Below, one piece after another: positions 25,359-32,422 of a stretch of DNA of 64,000 nt (positions are counted from its first letter, which is position 1; each line of letters opens with the position of its first letter). Both the position numbers and the translations under genes were made by a program. Source of the stretch: WHSW01 sp963828755 (GTDB lineage: Bacteria > Actinomycetota > Thermoleophilia > Solirubrobacterales > 70-9); the NCBI GenBank assembly GCA_963828755.1, contig CAWHFY010000013.1, positions 124,001 through 188,000 of the forward strand. Reading direction: 5' to 3'. The notes under the pieces were generated by a model. The model was not told the origin of the DNA and ran no database searches. It was given only the letters and a program-made list of their open reading frames with translations.

Positions 25359-26057
25359 GTGGCCGAGTTCGAGCGGCTGGTCGCCCCGAACCCGGGGCCG
25401 ATGACCCTCGAGGGCACCAACACCTACGTGGTCGAGCGCGATCCGGCCTGGGTGATCGATCCGGGACCCGACGACGCCGGACACCTCGACCGCGTCCGGG
25501 CCGCCGCGCGGGCGCGAGGTGGGATCGGCGGCGTCCTGCTTACCCACGGCCACGCCGACCACACGGAAGGGGTCGAGCCACTCGGAGCGCCGCTCGCCGC
25601 GGCCGGCGAGGCGCCGCTGGAAACGATCCCGACCCCGGGCCACGCCCCGGACCACGTCAGCTTCGTGAGCGGCACTATCTGCTTTTGCGGCGACTTGATC
25701 CTCGGCCACGGATCGGCGATCGTCCCGCCTGCCTCGCACGGCGGCTCACTCGCCGATTACATGGACTCGCTACGCAAGCTGCAGGCGCTCGAGCTCGAAC
25801 TGCTCGCGCCCGGGCACGGCCCACCGATCGACGACCCGGCGGCCAAGATCGCCGAGTACCTGGATCACCGGCTCGCCCGCGAGCGCGCTCTGGTCGCCGC
25901 CCTCGAGGCCGGCGAGCGCTCCCGGACCCGGCTGCTCGACGCGGCGTGGGCCGACGTGCCCGTGCCGATGCGCCCGGCGGCGGCCTTGGCCATGCAGGCG
26001 CACATCGAGAAGCTCGCGGCCGAGGGCGCCCTCGACTCGGGCGAGTTGATTGACTGA
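25359..26057 (+). CDS. Metallo-beta-lactamase fold hydrolase (LACTB2/RNase-like)
   Basis: 232 residues; GTG start seven bases after pafC. The zinc motif is LLTHGHADHTEG, followed by TPGHAPDHVSF, FCGDLILGHGSAIVPP and APGHGPPIDDP. The C-terminal winged-helix-like tail (EYLDHRLARERALVAALEAG and more) matches LACTB2/endoribonuclease-like and glyoxalase-like subfamilies that begin NPGPMTLEGTNTYVV. It hydrolyses an ester, thioester or RNA; which one is not decided by sequence. It is probably in one transcript with pafBC and the following PPOX gene. Confidence 0.88.
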   Translation: MAEFERLVAPNPGPMTLEGTNTYVVERDPAWVIDPGPDDAGHLDRVRAAARARGGIGGVLLTHGHADHTEGVEPLGAPLAAAGEAPLETIPTPGHAPDHVSFVSGTICFCGDLILGHGSAIVPPASHGGSLADYMDSLRKLQALELELLAPGHGPPIDDPAAKIAEYLDHRLARERALVAALEAGERSRTRLLDAAWADVPVPMRPAAALAMQAHIEKLAAEGALDSGELID

Positions 26058-26063
26058 CGCGCG

Positions 26064-26534
26064 GTGCCCAGCCGCCGCGACCAGATCAAGCTCAGCGAGG
26101 CCGAGCAGGCGGAGCTGCTCGACTCGGAGCGGGTCGTCGTCGTCAGCTCGATCGGCCCGCGCGGCTGGCCGCACTCGATGCCGATGTGGTTCACCGTTCG
26201 TGACGGCGAGCTCTGGGTCTGGACCTTCGCGAAGTCGCAGAAGGTCCGCAACCTCGAGCGCGACCCGCGGGCGACCCTGCTGATCGAGGCGGGGACCGAG
26301 TACACCGAGCTGCGCGGAATCCAGATCGAGGCCGAGGCCGAGCTGATCCGCGACACGCCGGAGGTCGCCGCGTTCGGGCGCGACCTCGCGATCCGCTACT
26401 CGGACGGGATCGACTCGATCGACGGCGATGCCGCGGCGGCCCTCGAGGCCCAGGCCGCGAAGCGGGTGGCGATCAGATTCGAACCCATCCGCACCGCGAC
26501 CTGGGACCACCGAAAGCTCGGCGGCACCTACTAG
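26064..26534 (+). CDS. PPOX-class (pyridoxamine oxidase fold) F420/FMN-dependent protein
   Basis: 156 residues from GTG 26064, six bases after the MBL gene. The split-barrel flavin fold is shown by VVVVSSIGPRGWPHSMPMWF, LWVWTFAKSQKVRNLERDPR and ATLLIEAGTEYTELRGIQIE. The AKSQKVRNLERDPR segment matches the phosphate-binding stretch of actinobacterial F420-dependent members of this fold. It would reduce or bind a small substrate with F420H2 or FMN in the cytoplasm. The substrate is unknown. Confidence 0.87.
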   Translation: MPSRRDQIKLSEAEQAELLDSERVVVVSSIGPRGWPHSMPMWFTVRDGELWVWTFAKSQKVRNLERDPRATLLIEAGTEYTELRGIQIEAEAELIRDTPEVAAFGRDLAIRYSDGIDSIDGDAAAALEAQAAKRVAIRFEPIRTATWDHRKLGGTY

Positions 26535-26535
26535 C

Positions 26536-27648
26536 TCAGCGCTTGGCGGTGCTGCCGCCGGTGAGCTTCGTGAACTCCTTGTAGGACGGCTTCGCCTGGC
26601 CGCTGGTGGTCAGCAGGCCCGAGCTCGAGCACCACGAGCAGATGCTCGTCGGCGAGTCCTGCCAGCTGAACCAATCCACCGCCTCGACGTGCAGCTTGTT
26701 GCGCTGCTTGGCGAAGTACTTGTAGATGTCCCTGAGCAGGGTCGCCTGGCCCTTCTTCCCGCGGTTCAGCGAGCTGCCGCCCTTCTTCGAGCCGGCGCCG
26801 ACCTCGGTCACGTACATCGACGCGCCGGAATCGTGGGCCTTCTTCATGGCCTGCCGGTAGAGGTCGATCTGCGAGGTGACCTTGCCGAGCGTCGCGCCGT
26901 ACGGGTGCGGGGCGACGGCGTCGAACGTGTCCTTGACCCCCTTGACCTTGTAGAGCTTCGCCAGGTACTCGGAGCCCAGGATCGCCTTGTGCGAGCCGGC
27001 GAGCTCCGGCATCCCGCCGAGCACGACGTCAGCCGACGGGTCGCGCTGGTCGATCGCCTCGTTGGCGGCGGCGAGCACCTTCGCGTAGTGCTTCGGGTCC
27101 GGCTTCGGCAGGAAGAAGCTCTTCGAGTTCTGCTCGTTGAGGATCTGCCAGACGTGGATCGGGTCCTTCGGCACCTCGGGGTGCAGGGTCCAGAACTCGC
27201 CGTCTGGCCCGTAGCGGTCGACGGCCTCGCCGACGAACGACTTGAAGGCGTCCAGCGCGGCGGCCGACTTCGGCGCGTAAAGGCCGCACTTCGACGACGT
27301 GCAGTTGACGCCGTCGAGGTCCCGCGCGACGAAATTCGGGGTTCCGAAGATGAACGGCTGCATCTCGATCCCGTTCCTCGCCGCTTCGAGCACGAGCGGG
27401 TCGAACGACGACCAATCGTTGTCGTCGGCGCCAACGGCCTTGTCGACAGCCGCCCAGGTGAGGATCGTCCTCAAGGTGCCGACCTTGCCCGAGCTCATCC
27501 GCTCGAAGTCCTTGCTGCCAAGCGACGTCTGCGGGACGACACCGAAGAACGATGCCGGTGGCTTGGCCGCGCCGGTGCCGACCCCCACGGTCAACATCGC
27601 GAGCGCCGCCACGGCCACCGTGATCGCCGCGCGTGCGTTCCTGATCAA
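26536..27648 (-). CDS. Secreted glycoside hydrolase-like protein (clan A TIM barrel)
   Basis: About 370 residues. GGAGG eight bases upstream selects the TTG at 27648; a second TTG two codons earlier is too close. A signal peptide (IRNARAAITVAVAALAMLTV) precedes the mature protein. The barrel shows TILTWAAVDKAVGADDNDW, FIFGTPNFVARDL, VWQILNEQNSKSFF (putative acid/base Glu after Asn) and MYVTEVGAGSKKGG (putative nucleophile Glu), the strand 4 and strand 7 pattern of GH5/GH39-type enzymes. Late residues WFSWQDS and CSWCSSSG complete the site. The polysaccharide target is unknown. It lies downstream of a second secreted protein gene on the same strand. Confidence 0.8.
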   Translation of the reverse strand: MIRNARAAITVAVAALAMLTVGVGTGAAKPPASFFGVVPQTSLGSKDFERMSSGKVGTLRTILTWAAVDKAVGADDNDWSSFDPLVLEAARNGIEMQPFIFGTPNFVARDLDGVNCTSSKCGLYAPKSAAALDAFKSFVGEAVDRYGPDGEFWTLHPEVPKDPIHVWQILNEQNSKSFFLPKPDPKHYAKVLAAANEAIDQRDPSADVVLGGMPELAGSHKAILGSEYLAKLYKVKGVKDTFDAVAPHPYGATLGKVTSQIDLYRQAMKKAHDSGASMYVTEVGAGSKKGGSSLNRGKKGQATLLRDIYKYFAKQRNKLHVEAVDWFSWQDSPTSICSWCSSSGLLTTSGQAKPSYKEFTKLTGGSTAKR

Positions 27649-27753
27649 GATCAATTCCTCCGTCTCTAGCTTTCCATCTGCCCCAACACGGGTCCGCGCG
27701 ATGGGTCGCGGTCTGCGACCGCTCTCGGATCCCCCATACGGGTGAGGCGTCCG

Positions 27754-27777
27754 CGCCGAGCCAGGGGACGCTCGGCG
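27754..27777 (-). terminator. Hairpin between two secreted-protein genes
   Basis: CGCCGAGC and GCTCGGCG form a perfect 8-bp stem with an 8-base loop, 33 bases after the stop of the 27810-28361 gene. There is no T-run on the transcribed strand, so termination would be weak or factor-assisted. It could instead protect an mRNA end. Confidence 0.4.
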
Positions 27778-27809
27778 GGCGAGGGTAGCGAGAGTGCGCC
27801 GCCGCGGTG

Positions 27810-28361
27810 TCAGAAGGGGTTGGTGAACACCGAGTTGACGCTGGCGACGCGGCGCCCGCGCCGGTCGAACCCCCGCACCCTAGTCACCACCTGATTGGTC
27901 GCCGCGGCGCTCTCGGCGAGGTTCGCGCCGGCAGCGAAAAAGCGGCCCCGAAAGCCCCACCCGGGCGGCGCTGCGACCGTGCGTAGCCGTTGGACGGGCG
28001 CGCCGAGGAAGACGATCTTGACCGTGCGCACCTTGGTCCCGGCGACCCCGGCGACCAGGGCGGCCGCGCTCGGCAGGCCGAGCGGCCGCTGGCCGACCGC
28101 GCTCAGGCCGCGCTTGCCGGGCGCCTCGAATTGGCTCGAGTAGCTCTGGTAGAGGATGCCGAGGTTGTCGTAGAGGTCGAGCAAAGTGGTGTTCGGCTGC
28201 ACCGCGTTGGCCCGCCAGGTCGAGTCGAGCGAGGGGAACGTGCCGCCGCCGAGGCTCGTGAACTCGGGCTCCTGAGCACGCACCGCCGGGCTCGAGAGCG
28301 CCAGCGCGACGCCCGCCAGCGTAATCGCCGCGCCGAACCTCCCTCGGGCTGCCCTCCACAT
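27810..28361 (-). CDS. Secreted protein of unknown function (183 aa)
   Basis: A signal peptide is clear (ARGRFGAAITLAGVALALSS, cleavage near AVRAQEPEF). The mature part has FTSLGGGTFPSLDSTWRANA, LLDLYDNLGILYQSYSSQFE and a C-terminal basic segment VVTRVRGFDRRGRRVASVNS. No catalytic motif or cysteine is seen, and I do not recognise the family. It precedes the secreted glycosidase on the same strand and is divergent from the rhamnose operon, with only 29 bases between starts. Confidence 0.7.
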   Translation of the reverse strand: MWRAARGRFGAAITLAGVALALSSPAVRAQEPEFTSLGGGTFPSLDSTWRANAVQPNTTLLDLYDNLGILYQSYSSQFEAPGKRGLSAVGQRPLGLPSAAALVAGVAGTKVRTVKIVFLGAPVQRLRTVAAPPGWGFRGRFFAAGANLAESAAATNQVVTRVRGFDRRGRRVASVNSVFTNPF

Positions 28362-28390
28362 CTCGAGCCCAACGCTAGCCTCCCCGGGCG

Positions 28391-29467
28391 ATGGAGGCGC
28401 TCAAAGGCCTGATTCTCTCGGGCGGCGCGGGCACGCGGCTGCGACCGATCACCCACACCTCGGCGAAGCAGCTGGTGCCGGTCGCCAACAAGCCGGTGCT
28501 CTTTTACGGGATCGAGGCGCTGGTCGACGCCGGGATTACCGAGATCGGGATCATCATCGCGCCCGAGACCGGCGACGAGATCCGCGAGGCGGCCGGCGAC
28601 GGCTCCCAGTTCGGCGCCACGATCACCTACGTCCCGCAGGACGAGCCAGCCGGGCTCGCCCACGCGGTGCTCACCGCCGAGGAGTTCCTCGGCGACTCGC
28701 CGTTCGTCATGTACCTCGGCGACAACCTGCTGCGCGATGGGATCACCGACCTCGTCACGGCCTTCCGTGAGCACGCCCCGGAGGCGCTGATCCTGCTCAC
28801 CCGGGTCACCGACCCGTGGCACTACGGGGTGGCCGAGCTCGACGGCGACGCGGTCGTCCGCCTGGTCGAGAAGCCGACCGAGCCGCCGAGCGACATGGCT
28901 CTGGTTGGCGTCTACATGTTCACCCCCGCAATCTTCGAGGCCGCACGGGCGATCGAGCCCTCGCCGCGCGGCGAGCTCGAGATCACCGACGCGATCCAGC
29001 ACCTGATCGACTCGGGCTCGCGGGTCGAGAGCCACACCGTCGGCGGCTGGTGGAAGGACACCGGCCAGCTCGCCGACATGCTCGAGGCGAACCGGCTCGT
29101 GCTCGAGGACCTCGTCCGTCGGATCGACGGCGAGCTCGACGACGAGAGCCGGGTCGAGGGTCGGGTCGTGATCGAGAAAGGGGCGAAGCTCGAGCGCTCG
29201 CTGGTCCGCGGGCCGGCCGTGATTGGCGCCGGCGCGCGGATCGTCGACTCCTACGTCGGCCCGTACACCTCGATCGACTGCGGGGTCGAGGTGATCGGGA
29301 CCGAGGTCGAGCACTCGATCCTGCTCGCCGGGGCGAGCGTCACGAACCTGCCGGCGCGGATCGAGGCGAGCCTCCTCGGCAAGGGCGTCAAGCTCGCCCG
29401 CGGCGAGGGGATGCCGAAGACGCTCAGCATGATCGTGGGCGACAAGTCGGAGATCACGATCCCGTGA
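28391..29467 (+). CDS. rmlA: Glucose-1-phosphate thymidylyltransferase, long form
   Basis: 358 residues. The nucleotidyltransferase signature is LILSGGAGTRLRPITHTSAK, then KQLVPVANKPVLFYGIEAL and the metal Asp in VMYLGDNLLRDG. GGWWKDTGQLADMLEANRLV marks sugar-phosphate binding. A C-terminal left-handed beta-helix (RVEGRVVIEKGAKLERSLVR, YVGPYTSIDCGVEVIGTEVE) distinguishes it from short RmlA and is typical of actinobacterial and archaeal forms. It makes dTDP-glucose from dTTP and glucose-1-P, the first step of dTDP-L-rhamnose synthesis. It is the first gene of the rmlA-D-B-C operon. Confidence 0.94.
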   Translation: MEALKGLILSGGAGTRLRPITHTSAKQLVPVANKPVLFYGIEALVDAGITEIGIIIAPETGDEIREAAGDGSQFGATITYVPQDEPAGLAHAVLTAEEFLGDSPFVMYLGDNLLRDGITDLVTAFREHAPEALILLTRVTDPWHYGVAELDGDAVVRLVEKPTEPPSDMALVGVYMFTPAIFEAARAIEPSPRGELEITDAIQHLIDSGSRVESHTVGGWWKDTGQLADMLEANRLVLEDLVRRIDGELDDESRVEGRVVIEKGAKLERSLVRGPAVIGAGARIVDSYVGPYTSIDCGVEVIGTEVEHSILLAGASVTNLPARIEASLLGKGVKLARGEGMPKTLSMIVGDKSEITIP

Positions 29468-29577
29468 GGCGGAGCGAAGCGAAGCCGAACCGCGCCGCCG
29501 TTGAGGCGCCTGAAGCCGAACGCGCTGCCTCGAGGCGGAGCGAAGCGAAGCCGAACCGCGCCGCCGTTGAGGCGCCT
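29466..29577 (+). repeat. Duplicated 46-bp junction repeat between rmlA and rmlD
   Basis: Two identical 46-bp copies (29466-29511 and 29532-29577) begin within the rmlA stop codon and end three bases before the rmlD ATG. Each starts GAGGCGGAGCGAAGCGAAGC and ends GCCGTTGAGGCGCCT. GGCGG near the left can pair with CCGCC near the right to form a hairpin. The terminal GAGG of copy 2 is placed as a ribosome binding site for rmlD. A shorter relative lies between sucC and sucD. Confidence 0.75.
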
Positions 29578-29579
29578 AA

Positions 29580-30428
29580 ATGAGGGTTCTGCTCACCGGC
29601 GCCGCCGGGATGCTCGGCCGCGATGCCGTCGAGGCGATCTCAGCACGCGGTCACTCGGTGATCGGGCTCTCACGCGCCGATCTCGACATCACCGACGCGC
29701 AGGCGGTCGAGGACGCGATCGCCGAGCTGCGTCCCGACGCGGTCGTCAACACCGCGGCCTGGACCGACGTGGACGGCGCCGAGGCCGACGAGCGCGGCGC
29801 GATGCGGGTCAACGACACCGCCGCCGGGATCGTCGCGGCGACCGCCGCCGCCCACGGCGCCAGCACCCTCTACGTCTCCAGCGACTACGTCTTCGACGGC
29901 ACCAAGGGCTCGCCCTACGTCGAGTCCGACCTCCCGGCCGCGATCTCCGCCTACGGCCGCTCGAAGCAGGCGGGCGAGACCTCGACGCAGATCGCCAACC
30001 CGCGCCACTTCATCGTCCGCTCCTCGTGGCTGTTCGGGACCAACGGGCCGAACTTCGTCGAGACGATGCTGCGGGTCGGCGCCGAGCAGCCCGAGGTGAT
30101 CGTCGTCTCCGACCAGGTCGCGAGCCCCACCTACACCCCGCATCTGGCGCAGGCGCTGGCCCTGCTCATCGAAACCGAGGAGTACGGCATCCACCACATC
30201 GCCGCGGCCGGGCGCTGCTCCTGGTTCGAGTACGCGCAGGAGATCTTCGACCAGGCGGGCGTCGACTGCAGGGTGATGGCGGGGACGACCGAGATGCTCG
30301 GCCGCCCTGCCCCGCGGCCGCCGCTCTCGCTGCTGGTCTCCGAGCGCCCCGATCCGATCAGCCTGCCCGACTGGCATCAGGGGCTGAGCGAGTACCTGGC
30401 GGCTCGCGAGGCGAGGGTGGTGCGATGA
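29580..30428 (+). CDS. rmlD: dTDP-4-dehydrorhamnose reductase
   Basis: 282 residues. The Rossmann start MRVLLTGAAGMLGRDAVEAI, VVNTAAWTDVDGAEAD and YVSSDYVFDGTKGSPYVESD are RmlD hallmarks. The SDR catalytic Tyr and Lys are in SAYGRSKQAGE, and RSSWLFGTNGPNFVETML follows. It performs the last reduction to dTDP-L-rhamnose with NAD(P)H. The stop overlaps the rmlB ATG as ATGA, giving translational coupling. Confidence 0.95.
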   Translation: MRVLLTGAAGMLGRDAVEAISARGHSVIGLSRADLDITDAQAVEDAIAELRPDAVVNTAAWTDVDGAEADERGAMRVNDTAAGIVAATAAAHGASTLYVSSDYVFDGTKGSPYVESDLPAAISAYGRSKQAGETSTQIANPRHFIVRSSWLFGTNGPNFVETMLRVGAEQPEVIVVSDQVASPTYTPHLAQALALLIETEEYGIHHIAAAGRCSWFEYAQEIFDQAGVDCRVMAGTTEMLGRPAPRPPLSLLVSERPDPISLPDWHQGLSEYLAAREARVVR

Positions 30429-31420
30429 ACGTCCTCGTGACCGGCGGCGCCGGCTTCATCGGCTCCGCCTTCGTCCGCCACCGCCTCGAGACCCATCCCG
30501 ACTTCTCGGTTCGGGTGCTCGACAAGCTCACCTACGCGGGCCGGGTGGAGAACCTCCAAGGCCTCGATGAGTCCCGGGTCGAGTTGGTCACCGCCGACAT
30601 CACCGACGCCGACGCGGTCAACCGCTGCCTCGAGGGGGTCGGCGCGATCGTCAACTTCGCGGCGGAGACCCACGTCGACCGGTCGATCGAGGCGCCGGGC
30701 GAGTTCATCCAGACCGACGTCTTCGGCACCTACGTGTTGCTCGAGGCGGCGCGGCAGGCGGGGATCAGGCACCTGCAGATCTCGACCGACGAGGTTTACG
30801 GCTCGATCGACGAGGGCTCGTTCACCGAGGAGTCGCCGATCGACCCGTCATCGCCGTACTCGGCGTCGAAGGCCGGCGGCGACCTGATGGTCGGCGCCTA
30901 TCGCAACACGTACGGCACCGAGGCGCTGATCGTCCGCGCGTCGAACAACTACGGCCCCCGCCAGTACCCCGAGAAGCTGATCCCGCTCTGCATCCTCAAC
31001 GCGTTCGCCGGCCAGCACCTGCCGGTCTACGGCGACGGGATGCAGGTCCGCAACTGGCTCTGGGTATCCGACTTCGCGGCGGCGATCGACACCGTGCTCG
31101 AGTTCGGCGAGCCGGGCGAGGTCTACAACGTGGGCGGCCCCGACGAGAAACCGAACCTCGAGGTCGTGAGGCGGATCCTCGAGCTGACCGGAAACGACGA
31201 GTCGTTGATCGAGTACGTCACCGACCGCCTCGGCCACGATCGCCGGTACTCGCTCTCGTCGGCGAAGACCGAGGGGCTCGGCTGGAGGGCCGCAGTCGGC
31301 TTCGACGAGGGAATCGAACGCACCGTGCATTGGTATCGCGACAACGAGTGGTGGTGGAAGCCGATCCTCTCGGGGGAGTACCGCGAGTACTACGAGCGCC
31401 GCTACGGCGGCGGCGGTTGA
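30425..31420 (+). CDS. rmlB: dTDP-glucose 4,6-dehydratase
   Basis: 331 residues, starting in the overlap ATGA with rmlD. The extended SDR fold shows VLVTGGAGFIGSAFVRHRLE, NFAAETHVDRSIEAPGEFI, STDEVYGSIDEGSF and SPYSASKAGGDLMV with catalytic Tyr and Lys. NNYGPRQYPEKLIPL and VYGDGMQVRNWLWVSD bind the dTDP-sugar. The enzyme converts dTDP-glucose to dTDP-4-keto-6-deoxyglucose, using NAD as an internal hydride carrier. The stop overlaps rmlC by one base. Confidence 0.96.
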   Translation: MNVLVTGGAGFIGSAFVRHRLETHPDFSVRVLDKLTYAGRVENLQGLDESRVELVTADITDADAVNRCLEGVGAIVNFAAETHVDRSIEAPGEFIQTDVFGTYVLLEAARQAGIRHLQISTDEVYGSIDEGSFTEESPIDPSSPYSASKAGGDLMVGAYRNTYGTEALIVRASNNYGPRQYPEKLIPLCILNAFAGQHLPVYGDGMQVRNWLWVSDFAAAIDTVLEFGEPGEVYNVGGPDEKPNLEVVRRILELTGNDESLIEYVTDRLGHDRRYSLSSAKTEGLGWRAAVGFDEGIERTVHWYRDNEWWWKPILSGEYREYYERRYGGGG

Positions 31421-31968
31421 TGCCCACGCGGCTCCCGACCGAGCTCGACGGTCTGGTGTTGCTCGAACCGGCCGTGCACGGCGACGAGCGCGGCTTCCTG
31501 CTCGAGAGCTTCAGCGCCGCGGCTTGGGCCGAGGCGGGGGTCGGGGTCGCGTTCGTCCAGGACAACCACTCGCGCTCGAGCGCCGGGACCCTGCGCGGGC
31601 TGCACTTCCAGACGACGCCCGGACAGGCGAAGCTCGTGCGCTGCGTGCGCGGGAAGATCTGGGACGTTGCCGTCGACCTGCGCCGCGCCTCCCCGACCTA
31701 CGGGAAGTGGGAGGGCTACGAGCTCGACGATGTCAGCCACCGCCAGCTGTTCGTCCCGGTCGGATTCGCCCATGGCTTCTGCGTCCTCTCCGACGTCGCC
31801 GACGTGCACTACAAGGTCTCCAGCTACTACGACGCCGAGACCGAGTCGGGCATCGCCTGGGACGACCCAGAGGTCGGGGTCGCGTGGCCGGTAGCCGAGC
31901 CGCAGGTCTCCGACCGAGACCGCAACGCGCCGCGCCTCGCCGAGGTCGCCGACCAGCTCCCGTTCTAA
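31420..31968 (+). CDS. rmlC: dTDP-4-dehydrorhamnose 3,5-epimerase
   Basis: 182 residues; ATG 31420 shares a base with the rmlB TGA. The RmlC cupin shows GDERGFLLESFSAAAWAEAG, FVQDNHSRSSAGTLRGLHFQ (catalytic His in RGLHFQ), KLVRCVRGKIWDVAVDLR and FVPVGFAHGFCVLSD. It epimerises C3 and C5 of the 4-keto sugar. The order rmlA-D-B-C gives a complete dTDP-L-rhamnose pathway, probably for cell-wall or surface polysaccharide. Confidence 0.95.
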   Translation: MPTRLPTELDGLVLLEPAVHGDERGFLLESFSAAAWAEAGVGVAFVQDNHSRSSAGTLRGLHFQTTPGQAKLVRCVRGKIWDVAVDLRRASPTYGKWEGYELDDVSHRQLFVPVGFAHGFCVLSDVADVHYKVSSYYDAETESGIAWDDPEVGVAWPVAEPQVSDRDRNAPRLAEVADQLPF

Positions 31969-31981
31969 CCGCGGGTCGCGC

Positions 31982-32377
31982 CTAGGCGAGCCTGAGCCCG
32001 GACGAGCGCTCGGCGTCGGCCCGCTCGCGCCAGCTTTCGACCCGCTTCGCCAGACCGTCCTCGAGCTCGTACACGAGGTAGGTCTCGGTGTCCAGCTCGA
32101 TCCCACTGCCCGCCCCGCGGGCGTGAAAAACGGCGTGGATGAGGACGGTGCTCTCGCCCTCGACGAACTCGAGCGGCTCGAGCCGCGCCCGGTCGAAGAC
32201 CTCCGGCTGGAGGAAGGCGCGTACGGCATCGCGCCCGTGGATCGTCCCGCCCTCATCGGGCAGGCCGTCGACCCGCTTCCAGACGACGTCCTCGGTGACC
32301 AGGGACAGCACCGCCTCGTGGTCGCCGGCGTTGAAGGCCTCGATTCCCGTGCTGATTCGCTCGCTCAGTGGTCCCAT
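31982..32377 (-). CDS. SnoaL-like / NTF2-fold protein
   Basis: 131 residues from ATG 32377 (MGPLSERISTGIEAFNAGDH). The fold is shown by AFNAGDHEAVLSLVTEDVVW, GRDAVRAFLQPEVF and YELEDGLAKRVESWRERADA, the usual strand pattern of SnoaL-like proteins. The longer open frame upstream runs through lhr antisense and is not coding. Its function is unknown. It is convergent with rmlC and divergent from lhr, with about 45 bases to the lhr ATG. Confidence 0.78.
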   Translation of the reverse strand: MGPLSERISTGIEAFNAGDHEAVLSLVTEDVVWKRVDGLPDEGGTIHGRDAVRAFLQPEVFDRARLEPLEFVEGESTVLIHAVFHARGAGSGIELDTETYLVYELEDGLAKRVESWRERADAERSSGLRLA

Positions 32378-32422
32378 TCGCTCGGCGGCAGAGTAGGCCA
32401 AGCGTATGATCGATGGTTGCGA

